A stretch of DNA of 8,100 nt. Source: CAYXZO01 sp964469505. GTDB taxonomy: Bacteria; Fidelibacterota; UBA8477; JABMPR01. Made by a program: the position numbers and the translations under genes. The DNA is taken from contig CAYXZO010000080.1 of NCBI GenBank assembly GCA_964469505.1, positions 1 through 8,100 on the forward strand, written 5' to 3'. Below, one piece after another: positions 1 through 7,657 of the stretch; within the stretch, counting starts at the first letter, position 1, and every line of letters starts with the position of its first letter. Under the pieces are notes generated by a model. It was not told the DNA's origin and searched no databases. It saw only the letters and a list, made by a program, of their open reading frames with translations.

Positions 1-43
1 TGTGAACCATGATCAAACCCATGAATCTCATACACAAAATTCT

Positions 44-790
44 TTACACTCCCGCATATTCTATTAATTTCTTCACTTCGTCTTTGCTAACTTGTTTTGC
101 CTGATGAACCACTTGATTTCTAGCTTTTCTAATCTCATGAAGATATTGATATGAAGCTTTATCTAATAAACCATATTTATGCCCGTACTCAATAAGTTTA
201 TAAAATTTGTGGTCATCATCTTCTATGTTGTCCTCAGTTTCTGAGTTCTCCGTCTTATCAAGGTACTCAAATGTTTCTTGCAACAATGAATGCATCAGAT
301 TCTCCAAGGCTGCACTTAATAGCACTACCGCACTATTAAAAAGGTGATGACACCAACTCAGCATAGCTTCTGAATATAATTCTTCAAAAGCTTTAGATGG
401 AATCTCCCGGGTACAGAAAAGTACCTTTAATTCAGCAGCTCTATAAACGTAATTATAAATATCATCATAAGGATCTGTATCAAGCTCAAGCTCCCTATAA
501 AGAGCAACCAGGTCTTCATCATATTCCTCTATTAACTCTTCTATTTTTTTACTGAATTCGTTTTTAAGCTCAGGGCTATCTAAATAAACTATTTGACCTG
601 GTTTATCTAATATTTCGGATAATACTTTCAGGTCATATTCAGATTCTTTTTCGTCGTATGCTTTGAGCTTTTCTTCAATATCCCAATGCTTCCCTTCTTG
701 TGTACTTGTAAAATAAAGATATAAAACCCTGCTGTATTCCTTACGGAATTCATGCCATTCTTTTAAAGTTCTGGCTAATTTATCACCCAT
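44..790 (-). CDS. HEPN-like domain protein at the end of the BREX operon
   Basis: A 248-residue protein of no named family that I can fix. Seen: a long, very acidic helical N-terminal half (roughly 1-125), then a helical C-terminal region (about 135-248) with the segment LHEIRKARNQVVHQ. R224 and H229 there form the R-x4-H motif of HEPN domains (compare DUF4145-like proteins). HEPN domains are often metal-independent ribonucleases in toxin and phage-defence systems; RNase activity here is inference. No signal peptide or membrane segment is visible. It starts 12 bases after the brxL stop with no clear Shine-Dalgarno sequence, so translation may be coupled to brxL. The gene is plainly more AT-rich than pglZ, fic and pglX, which suggests separate acquisition. 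It could be a defence effector carried with BREX or an unrelated passenger. The reading frame is certain, the HEPN call good, the role unknown. Confidence 0.75.
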   Translation of the reverse strand: MGDKLARTLKEWHEFRKEYSRVLYLYFTSTQEGKHWDIEEKLKAYDEKESEYDLKVLSEILDKPGQIVYLDSPELKNEFSKKIEELIEEYDEDLVALYRELELDTDPYDDIYNYVYRAAELKVLFCTREIPSKAFEELYSEAMLSWCHHLFNSAVVLLSAALENLMHSLLQETFEYLDKTENSETEDNIEDDDHKFYKLIEYGHKYGLLDKASYQYLHEIRKARNQVVHQAKQVSKDEVKKLIEYAGV

Positions 791-802
791 ACTAAAAAAT
801 GA

Positions 803-2833
803 TCAACTTATCCCCAACGCTTTCAGCGCTGCGGTGAAGGGATCAGAATAAAATATCGGATCAACTTTTTCGATTATATCGCCCGACACCTCCAGGAAAT
901 GACGCTTATTCTCTAACGGTACCAAGGCCCGCCGGGCGCCGTTATCCATGGCCAATTGCAAGGGCTCAACCAGAGAACGCAAAGCCTTTATGTTGCCCTG
1001 AATGCTAATATCCCCCATAATAACTAAAGCAGGCAGAGCCGACTGTCTTTTTAAAGCCGAATAAACTGCAACCACCATGGCCACTCCTGCTTCACAGGGG
1101 ACTCTGTTACTCAACAAATCTATGGCTTCCACGTTGAAATCGCTGGTGTCAAAGGCCTTAGCAATGCCTAAATCCACTTTATGACTTTTAATGTAAGCAA
1201 ACGCTCTACTAATAGACTCTTTCATGGCCCCACTTAAACCACCGGTGATTTTCAAACGCCCTGTTCCGGGCGAATTACTTACTTCAAGGCGATATAACCC
1301 CACTTTTCCCTGGGAATCAACCGATGCTGTGTAAACTGAACCCGGCTCTAAAGGATCAGTGGAAATCATATTGCGACCACCTTGCTCTGGCACTCCAACG
1401 AAATGCTCTTCTCGAGTCTCATTATCAATGTACGAAAAGGATGTTTGATGAAACTCAAAAGAACCCATTTTCTTCAGCTGCTCTTTAACCCGCCGACGCC
1501 CCTCCATGGCGATTTCCAGCAGCTCCGTCAATTCTTCCCGGCTTAGTTCACCGTGCGGATAAAGTATCTTAATCAAGCCGGAGACCGTCTTGCGAACCGC
1601 TTTTACATCCCGGGTTTTCAGATGAGAACCGAAGGAGAAATAATGATCTATCATTTCCGTGTAGTTATAAGAACGTAACTTGGTGAGAGCCTCCGCCAGA
1701 TAGTCGACCACGAAACCATAATGGTTTGTATATAACGCAGGAGTTAGCTTAGGCAATTCCCAGCCCGGCAAGTAATAGTGCAAACGATCCAGGAACGCGG
1801 TATCTTCACGAATTACATCCGGCAGTGGAATGAATAGATGGGACGATTGCACCATGACGTCCACCGGTTGGTTTATATTTCCGAAAAAAGCAATCGAAGC
1901 ATGTCCGCTGAGGGCTTCCTTTCCCCGCGCAAATGTACCTGATTCACAGTAAGTCTTGAGCGTGGTAACCACTTCTTTGGGCATTTTTTGCAAATCACTA
2001 ACTTCATCAAAGGCTACCGCGTCCCATAGCCCCACCAGGCCAATCCGGTTGGTTGACATGTTATAAAAAAGATTAGCTACTGTGGTTGGACCAGTGAGGA
2101 GAATACAATAAGGACTTAATTGCTGATAAGCGTAAGACTTACCCGTTTCCCGGGGACCTAATTCCACCAGGTTATAATTAGCTTCACATAACGGGATAAG
2201 CCGGATTAAATAAAGCAGCTTAGTCCTTCGCTCAAAATGACTCGGCTCTAACCCGATAGTTCGCATTAATAAATCAATCCACTCGTCGGTGGTAAGCTGC
2301 CGGCGGCGCTCGAAATAATCATCCAGATCAAACGAACCTACCTGAATCGGTTTGATTTCATCGATCCAGAAAGGACTTCGGGTGCCATGAGCCTCCTCAT
2401 CGTACTCGTGGCGAACTTTTATCTGGGCCCAAATGCCGCCCATGAGCAACAATTCGTATTGACGAACATAGTGCTCAGGGACATGAACATATTTGTGCCC
2501 GAAATTAACCAACTCCGCCCAGTATTTATCCTCTCCCGATAAGTATCGCACCTTGACTTTATCAATTAGCGTGTGTTCCCCTTTTTCTTTGACTAAAGAC
2601 TGAACTCTGTTGGCTTCGTTGGGCCAAACGAAATTATTAGCCAGGGTTGACTTGACTACCTTCAATCCCGCTTCAATGGAGGCTTCATCATCAGTGGCAC
2701 AATACTTACCCAGCAAATATTCCAACACATATATGGGTACTGTGGTAGAGCCGGTTTTAAGCATGCGTACTAGATCTTTGCGCACCAGCTTACCCGGGAA
2801 TATCGCATTGGCTTTTTGATCAAGAGCCGACAT
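803..2833 (-). CDS. brxL: BrxL, BREX AAA+ protein with Lon-like C-terminal domain
   Basis: 676 residues, the usual size for BrxL of type 1 and 4 BREX. In known systems BrxL is a DNA-binding AAA+ ring protein needed for blocking phage DNA replication. Seen: an N-terminal helical domain (about 1-200), a Walker A motif GPRETGKS at 226-233, a Walker B-like VAFDEV with D276/E277, a conserved FFGNINQP segment after it, and a Lon-protease-like C-terminal domain (about 490-676) ending in FYSDPFTAALKALGIS, typical of the family. Where Lon has its catalytic Ser (GPSAG), this protein reads PCEAG (580-583 = CEAG). Where Lon has Lys in GGLKEK, it reads RSLVEP. Proteolysis is therefore unlikely, judged by eye alignment. 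The ATG follows AGGAG at 7 bases, and the gene begins 16 bases after the pglZ stop, so they are co-transcribed. Confidence 0.93.
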   Translation of the reverse strand: MSALDQKANAIFPGKLVRKDLVRMLKTGSTTVPIYVLEYLLGKYCATDDEASIEAGLKVVKSTLANNFVWPNEANRVQSLVKEKGEHTLIDKVKVRYLSGEDKYWAELVNFGHKYVHVPEHYVRQYELLLMGGIWAQIKVRHEYDEEAHGTRSPFWIDEIKPIQVGSFDLDDYFERRRQLTTDEWIDLLMRTIGLEPSHFERRTKLLYLIRLIPLCEANYNLVELGPRETGKSYAYQQLSPYCILLTGPTTVANLFYNMSTNRIGLVGLWDAVAFDEVSDLQKMPKEVVTTLKTYCESGTFARGKEALSGHASIAFFGNINQPVDVMVQSSHLFIPLPDVIREDTAFLDRLHYYLPGWELPKLTPALYTNHYGFVVDYLAEALTKLRSYNYTEMIDHYFSFGSHLKTRDVKAVRKTVSGLIKILYPHGELSREELTELLEIAMEGRRRVKEQLKKMGSFEFHQTSFSYIDNETREEHFVGVPEQGGRNMISTDPLEPGSVYTASVDSQGKVGLYRLEVSNSPGTGRLKITGGLSGAMKESISRAFAYIKSHKVDLGIAKAFDTSDFNVEAIDLLSNRVPCEAGVAMVVAVYSALKRQSALPALVIMGDISIQGNIKALRSLVEPLQLAMDNGARRALVPLENKRHFLEVSGDIIEKVDPIFYSDPFTAALKALGIS

Positions 2834-2840
2834 GGCTATA

Positions 2841-2845
2841 CTCCT
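2841..2845 (-). promoter_or_regulatory. Ribosome binding site of brxL
   Basis: AGGAG on the minus strand, 7 bases before the ATG at 2833. It sits in the 16-base gap after the pglZ stop and fixes the brxL start. Confidence 0.75.
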
Positions 2846-2849
2846 ATTG

Positions 2850-5486
2850 TTAAAGCATCAATTCCACCGGAATATTTGGTATTTCCGATAAAGGTATTTG
2901 GGTTGAAGCGTCTAAAGCTTGAAGGGTGATCTTCCCTTCTTCAGGGGCCTCCGACAGCATAATTGTTAATATATTAGGACGCTCCTTCTCCAATTCTACT
3001 TCGCGTGGTTCTTCAATAAAGCCGTAATTGGCTGTTATTGTCTCTCCTATTTCTTTCTCTCCAGCACGCACAACAACCTTTACTCGCTTAGTGGGGGAAC
3101 CAAATAGCCCTGATGACTGGTAAAGAACCTCTACCGTGAAAAAACGATTAGTTATTTTAGGTTTGGCCAACTTTAGCGTTACTGACGGGGAAGAATAGTC
3201 CACCCCCGACGTGGGTTCTAGTTCAGCTGAAATCACTGGTATTACCATTTCTTGAAGCGATATCCCGCCGTGAAAATAGCCATTATCAGGACCGCGGGTC
3301 ACAAAACACCCCAGGCCCCGTGGAAAAACCAGTTCCAAATCACCCTTCAATCCAATCTGAGTGGCTGATACCCTTAAATGGCCAGTAGCGGAACCTCCGC
3401 CCCGCCCGATCCAAACGCGTGGGTGGAGGGCTACCGTTGTTCCCCCCGGCGGCTCTAATTTCCGGTCGGGACCTAGGGCGGGCATGAACAGGTGACCATG
3501 ATCTGCGCTGATTATTAATTTGTGTACCCCCACTTCCGCCAGACGCCTAACACCTTTTTCTATTTTATTGATAATATCATCCATGAATCGGCGAGCTTCT
3601 TCTTCATCCATCATTTCTTCACCCCGGCGGTCAAGCTCTTGAGAAGTGATCAACACCAATTCCGCATCGGCGAGGCGGGAACGCAAATCTCGATCGGGTT
3701 TCATTAAATCGTTCAGTTTCAAAACGTCAACCCCGACGCCTTTCAAACCTGCCTGGAAAAATTTTATTCTGCTCGACCGATCTTTAAGGATCATGTCCCC
3801 AACACTAACCGCCAGGCGTCCCCCTTTCGCTTCTAATAGCTCCATCTCATCCTCTGCATCACACAACAAGGACGCCATTCCTACTTCCGTTATCGTGGGG
3901 AGTTGCGCCAGTGCTGGGGATATACGCACTTGATATTTCCCGGCCACCCGCTCACATAGCTCGGCCGCAATATCATAGCGCAGTGCATCCACCAACATAT
4001 AAGCTACTTTACCTTCATTTAGAGCAGAACGCACGAGACGGCTGAAAATTTCCCGCTGTCTCAGCCATTCCCCTGTATTGAAGCGATTTTTCTCCAACTC
4101 ATCAGTTAATTTTTCTACCGTGTGCGAAACCACTTCCAAATAACGCTGTCTTGCCCGCTGGATAATTTGCTCCAAACGGGAAACCTGGACTGTATCAATA
4201 TCCAGCTTGGCGTACCAGTACTCGAAGCGACGATAATAATGATCTAAAAGGTACCAGGCTGATCCCTCTTCCGCGGGGGATTTCTGGGGATCTAGAGTGT
4301 AGGCTTTCACCAGCCGATCTAGGCTCGGCTTGGATTTTTTCAACTCATCTTCAATGAACACAGCTATGCTAAATAATTGGGCAATATTCTCAATCAAAGA
4401 CCACTGCGCCTGATGGGTGCCCGAAACCCGCGCCCAGAACTTATTTCTGCGCCCCCGAGCTATTGCCAGGGCCCGGTCCCATTTCTCCTGTCGTAAAAGC
4501 TCCAGGGCCCAAGTTTGCAGTTGATCCTCAATGAACGCGAAAGTCTCGGCCTCGTACAATGCTTCCGGCTCCAGCTTCAGGGCCTTTAAATCCACAGCCT
4601 GCTCCACGGCCTCCGCCGCGCGCTGGTAGCTGTCCTGTAAATCGAAGCGGTTGCGCCAGGTGCTGCAGATTTCCAGTAACTGTTTTCGCTGCCATTCATT
4701 CTTGGGAACGGGAAGGGAGCGCCAGGCGGGGGCTTCCGATGCGGAACCTACGGTGCTCAGCTTGAGTTCCGCCATTAGCAACTGACGTGACAGGGCGGCT
4801 CTCAACGCCGGCAGGTCCTTTACTTCTGGAACAGGCAAGCCCAACTCCTGCCTTATGAATTCCGCCAACTCCGGCAAAAGCTGCTTACGGTTTAATTCAG
4901 GATCGTGCCGGTCAGATATTAAGAATTCCAGGATGATTTTCGGGGTATCATAGCTGTCGAAAACCAGTTTTAAAGCGCTGATATCTCTCTTTTGCTCCGC
5001 CAGCCGGTCCAGCTCTGCCAGAGTCATTAGCCCTTTTTCAACCTGTTTGAGAATACCTTGCAATTGCTCCGCGGGCAAATTCTGGAATGCCCGTTGCGCC
5101 AGAACTTTCAGGCGGGTGTTCCGCTGCCAGGGATTGGCCCCGGGTTCCACGATAACCCCGGCGGCCTCCGCCTCCACTAATGCATGGTGCGTTTGGCTGC
5201 GGGCCATGGGTACATAAACCAACACCCGCGGCGGCGCCTCTACTCCCGGCTCCAGCGTGCCCTCTTCAGTGACAAATTCCAGGAAAGGATCAATTTCATC
5301 CCGTAGTTTCAGAAAGCTACCCTCGTACTTCACCAGCCGAGTATTTTCCGGTGTCAGCTTTTTCACAAACTCCTTGTAATCGCGTTCAGGATCGTACCAG
5401 ACCACGATACCATAATCTTTTATCTGCCGGGTAAGCAGCTTGAGCAATTCGGCGCTTACTTTGCCCATACTATGTTCAGAACTCAT
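2850..5486 (-). CDS. pglZ: PglZ, BREX alkaline-phosphatase-like protein
   Basis: 878 residues, in the range of long PglZ proteins. PglZ is a core protein of all BREX types with an alkaline-phosphatase-superfamily domain; its exact role in defence and methylation is not settled. Seen: an N-terminal module opening with YGIVVWYDPERDYKEF (25-40), a helical middle (about 120-490), then the PglZ domain with VDALRYD (D500, D505), PTITEVGMASLL near 530-541 (candidate nucleophile Thr and context), and ISADHGHLF with D662, H663 and H665 as metal ligands. A C-terminal beta-rich domain (about 760-878) follows. The ATG overlaps the fic stop as ATGA, and a GGAG lies 10 bases upstream. A second in-frame ATG at residue 7 is an alternative start. 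It is placed between fic and brxL, where type 1 BREX has pglX-pglZ-brxL. Confidence 0.93.
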   Translation of the reverse strand: MSSEHSMGKVSAELLKLLTRQIKDYGIVVWYDPERDYKEFVKKLTPENTRLVKYEGSFLKLRDEIDPFLEFVTEEGTLEPGVEAPPRVLVYVPMARSQTHHALVEAEAAGVIVEPGANPWQRNTRLKVLAQRAFQNLPAEQLQGILKQVEKGLMTLAELDRLAEQKRDISALKLVFDSYDTPKIILEFLISDRHDPELNRKQLLPELAEFIRQELGLPVPEVKDLPALRAALSRQLLMAELKLSTVGSASEAPAWRSLPVPKNEWQRKQLLEICSTWRNRFDLQDSYQRAAEAVEQAVDLKALKLEPEALYEAETFAFIEDQLQTWALELLRQEKWDRALAIARGRRNKFWARVSGTHQAQWSLIENIAQLFSIAVFIEDELKKSKPSLDRLVKAYTLDPQKSPAEEGSAWYLLDHYYRRFEYWYAKLDIDTVQVSRLEQIIQRARQRYLEVVSHTVEKLTDELEKNRFNTGEWLRQREIFSRLVRSALNEGKVAYMLVDALRYDIAAELCERVAGKYQVRISPALAQLPTITEVGMASLLCDAEDEMELLEAKGGRLAVSVGDMILKDRSSRIKFFQAGLKGVGVDVLKLNDLMKPDRDLRSRLADAELVLITSQELDRRGEEMMDEEEARRFMDDIINKIEKGVRRLAEVGVHKLIISADHGHLFMPALGPDRKLEPPGGTTVALHPRVWIGRGGGSATGHLRVSATQIGLKGDLELVFPRGLGCFVTRGPDNGYFHGGISLQEMVIPVISAELEPTSGVDYSSPSVTLKLAKPKITNRFFTVEVLYQSSGLFGSPTKRVKVVVRAGEKEIGETITANYGFIEEPREVELEKERPNILTIMLSEAPEEGKITLQALDASTQIPLSEIPNIPVELML

Positions 5487-6634
5487 TGCCGCGAAGCTCC
5501 AAATAATGCTAAGTAAGGTTCAAACCGGTAGCGGCGATTCCGTTGCCATCCCGTCATTTCCTGAACAAGCCCCAGCCGCTCCAGACCCGCTATGAGTTTG
5601 TTAGCGGTGCCGTAGGAGCAATCCAGCCGCTCGCGCAGCATAGGCACTGTTATTACAGGGTTATGGAAAAGGAAATCCACCAGTTGGGCTGCCCCCACCC
5701 TTAGTTTCAATTCCCTTTCTATCCGCCGTTGGCTGGTTTCTCTTAAATCCAAAATCTTGCGCGCCGTCTCCGTGGCTTCTGAGCTGACCTGCCGGACTCC
5801 TTCGAGAAAAAAAGCGACCCAACGCTCCCAATCCCCAGTTTCCCGGATACGGTTCAGTAGGCTGTAATATTCGTCCCTCCGTGCTTTTAAATAATGGCTT
5901 AAATAAAGTAACGGTCTTTTAAGCACCCCAGCTTCATATAGCATAAGAGCAATTAACAAGCGTCCCACCCGCCCGTTGCCGTCGGGAAAGGGATGAATGG
6001 TCTCAAACTGGGCGTGGGCCAGGGCACAACGAATTAGAATAGGGTATTGATCCTCGGCGTGGAGGAACTTTTCGAAATTATCCAGGGCCTGGTGCATCTC
6101 CGGTACCGGCGGGGGTATGAAATCCGCCTCGCGGATGGAAAGACCAGGAGTTCCAATCCAATTCTGTTCCCGGCGGAATTCCCCGGGAGTACGCTGGGAG
6201 CCCCGCACGCCCATCAACAGCTCGCGGTGCAGCTCCCTTATCAAGCGCAAACTGAGAGGTAAATCCTTAAGACGCCGGATACCGTGATCTAACGCTCGCA
6301 CATAATTAACCACCTCCTTAACGTCGGACGGTTTGGACTGACGCCCTCCCAGCTCATACTCCAAAACATCATCCAGGGAACTTTGAGTTCCTTCTATCTT
6401 GGAACTTAAGACCGCTTCGTGGCGCACGTACATGGCCACGAAGAATTCCGGATTGGGGAGGATGGAAGTAACTCCATCTAACCGGCCCAGGGCCAGATCA
6501 GCCCGCGAGAGCAAATCCAAAAGCCCATCGTCCAGTACCAGCGGTGGCTGGGGCGGTAGCGGGGCCGGAATGAAAGTCCGGTAGCCCCCGGGTTGAAGAA
6601 CAAACCGCCCTGCGCGATTACTATGGTTCATCAT
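5483..6634 (-). CDS. fic: Fic-family AMP-transferase with inhibitory helix and C-terminal winged helix
   Basis: 383 residues, a typical length for class II Fic proteins. Fic enzymes usually move AMP from ATP onto a hydroxyl of a target protein; the target here is unknown. Seen: an N-terminal Fic_N-like region, the inhibitory motif S77-x-x-x-E81-G82 (SSKIEG) that normally blocks the active site from within, and the full catalytic motif HPFPDGNGRVGR at 214-225 with His214. A C-terminal winged-helix DNA-binding domain (about 313-375; LRERLDCSYGTANKLIAGLERLGLV is the helix-turn-helix part) completes it. Nothing looks broken. AAGAAAGG lies 7 bases before the first of two consecutive ATGs. The stop overlaps pglZ by 4 bases, so both are made from one mRNA. 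Fic is not a BREX core gene; its placement suggests an accessory effector or a regulator of this operon. Confidence 0.92.
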   Translation of the reverse strand: MMNHSNRAGRFVLQPGGYRTFIPAPLPPQPPLVLDDGLLDLLSRADLALGRLDGVTSILPNPEFFVAMYVRHEAVLSSKIEGTQSSLDDVLEYELGGRQSKPSDVKEVVNYVRALDHGIRRLKDLPLSLRLIRELHRELLMGVRGSQRTPGEFRREQNWIGTPGLSIREADFIPPPVPEMHQALDNFEKFLHAEDQYPILIRCALAHAQFETIHPFPDGNGRVGRLLIALMLYEAGVLKRPLLYLSHYLKARRDEYYSLLNRIRETGDWERWVAFFLEGVRQVSSEATETARKILDLRETSQRRIERELKLRVGAAQLVDFLFHNPVITVPMLRERLDCSYGTANKLIAGLERLGLVQEMTGWQRNRRYRFEPYLALFGASRQ

Positions 6635-6721
6635 TTTCCGGCCTTTCTTATTTCACCGGAATTAAATATAACCAGAAATAATGTGTTTTATTTCAAAAAT
6701 ATGCGTAATAATGAAATATAA
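6635..6721 (-). promoter_or_regulatory. AT-rich gap between pglX and fic, possible internal promoter
   Basis: This is the only gap over 20 bases between genes in the window, and it is much richer in A+T than either neighbour. On the minus strand it has TTGAAA around 6692-6697 and TATATT around 6663-6668, but about 20 bases apart, which is long for a sigma-70-type promoter. No hairpin followed by a T-run is seen, so no terminator is called. It probably holds a promoter or control region for fic-pglZ-brxL. The 3' end contains the fic ribosome binding site (AAGAAAGG, 6642-6649). Confidence 0.4.
6675..6694. promoter_or_regulatory. Inverted repeat GAAATAA-N6-TTATTTC, candidate operator
   Basis: A perfect inverted repeat with 7-base arms and a 6-base spacer. 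A copy of TTATTTCA also lies at 6648-6655, exactly 40 bases from the one at 6688-6695, and a partial half-site (TGAAATA) lies at 6712-6718. Repeated half-sites at near-integral helical turns in front of a gene fit an operator for a dimeric DNA-binding protein. The winged helix of the adjacent Fic protein is one candidate binder, by inference only. AT-richness makes chance matches easier. Confidence 0.4.
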
Positions 6722-7657
6722 TTAACCAGAGCCCTCCTCCGGGAAAAATTCCTCCACCAGACCGTGGGCAATGGCATACGATTTATTGGTCCGGCACTTC
6801 TCCCGTACCCGCTCCGGCCAGTGATCCATGGCCTGGTGGGACCAATCGTACTTGCCTTGCTCCAGGTCTTCCCAGCATTTGCGAGGTTCCGTTTGCCAGG
6901 CGGGGATCAACTCCCATAAAGGCGCCATATTGATGAGCACCCCGTCATCGATATGGGGGGTGTAGCCGCGCTGCAGGATGGCATCCAACCGGCGAGCGAA
7001 TTCTTGCACATCTTCCAGAACCTCTTCCAGCTCCGCCAGGTCCTTCTCCAGGCGGCGTCTGGAGGGTCCGGTAGCAGTTTCCCGGGCTGCCTGTAAGTCT
7101 TTAATGCGCCGCTCCAGCAATTCCAGCTTGGAGGCCACGAATTCCTGGCCGCGCATGTGATACAGGGTCTCCGATGTCAACTTCTCGTAGAACAGGTATA
7201 AACCGTATTTGCGCCGGGGGGATTGGAGCAGCCAATAAACCGGCCGTTTGCGGTATTGCTGAATGTGTTCCTTGAAAAACTTGCCGGCGAAGTACTTCCG
7301 TAGACTTTCCTCCGGCTCGCCCCCCCGTCCTATCCCAGCGAATACAACTTCTCGTGCCGCTTCTTCTCCGAGCATGGTCTGTAGGGCCTGGAACACCCTT
7401 GCGGCGAGATCATCCTGATGGCTCTGGTCAAGGACCATGACGCCGGCGGTATTAGCCATCTCGCGTAACTGGGCGGCGACCTCGTCGGGAAACCGGCCAC
7501 GGCCAAGGGCGCCATCCACTCCAGGCTGAAATCTGCCCATTACCACACCTACGGCATAGCTGATCCAGCGCCTGGCTAAGGATGAACGCTGAAGGCTGAA
7601 GGATGAATCTTCCGATCGTGCTTCTGCAAGATAGCTGCTATTTCCTTGCTGGGTCAT
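6722..7657 (-). CDS. pglX: PglX, C-terminal part with its own start inside the insertion
   Basis: 311 residues. Residues 27-311 match the C-terminal region of PglX/Eco57I-type adenine methyltransferases: ARRWISYAVGVVMGRFQPG (28-46), RKRPVYWLLQSPRRKYGLYL (136-154, split here by eye), a coiled coil (about 170-228), and the tail DDGVLINMAPLWELI (237-251) and KYDWSHQAMDHWPERVREKC (269-288). It has no methyltransferase catalytic motif; those lie in the part upstream of 8100. Residues 1-26 (MTQQGNSS...LQRSS) come from the inserted element and have no PglX character. The ATG lies within the end of the four-helix gene (20-base overlap) and has AAGGA 8 bases upstream, so separate translation is plausible. 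Native pglX coding starts again at 7579. It may be one half of a split PglX, an exon rejoined after excision, or the remnant of a broken gene. Confidence 0.8.
   Translation of the reverse strand: MTQQGNSSYLAEARSEDSSFSLQRSSLARRWISYAVGVVMGRFQPGVDGALGRGRFPDEVAAQLREMANTAGVMVLDQSHQDDLAARVFQALQTMLGEEAAREVVFAGIGRGGEPEESLRKYFAGKFFKEHIQQYRKRPVYWLLQSPRRKYGLYLFYEKLTSETLYHMRGQEFVASKLELLERRIKDLQAARETATGPSRRRLEKDLAELEEVLEDVQEFARRLDAILQRGYTPHIDDGVLINMAPLWELIPAWQTEPRKCWEDLEQGKYDWSHQAMDHWPERVREKCRTNKSYAIAHGLVEEFFPEEGSG
7576..7579. repeat. Target-site duplication, downstream copy (TTAG on minus strand)
   Basis: CTAA on the plus strand, identical to 8072-8075. The flanking bases differ on both sides, so the repeat is exactly 4 bases. 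It includes the Leu codon TTA, where pglX coding resumes. Confidence 0.6.
7580..7607 (-). repeat. Downstream heptad array of the insertion
   Basis: Four 7-base units on the plus strand: GGATGAA, CGCTGAA, GGCTGAA, GGATGAA. They are the inverted counterpart of the upstream array; GAAGGATGAA (7598-7607) is an exact 10-base complement of TTCATCCTTC in the upstream array. In RNA the two arrays could pair to form a stem closing the element. Confidence 0.7.

Noticed and set aside
1..43. Possible terminator after the HEPN gene (TGTG...CACA flanks)
   Set aside because: The inverted match is only 4 bases with a long loop and no T-run; not supportable.
2610..2819. Plus-strand open frame opposite the start of brxL
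   Set aside because: Antisense shadow of brxL with no recognisable domain; the minus-strand gene is certain.
3522..4765. Plus-strand open frames at 3522-3707, 3646-3933 and 4559-4765 opposite pglZ
   Set aside because: Shadows of the pglZ frame with low-complexity, Ser/Pro/Arg-rich translations and no family resemblance.
6047..6584. Plus-strand open frames opposite fic
   Set aside because: Composition and lack of any motif mark them as shadows of the Fic coding frame.
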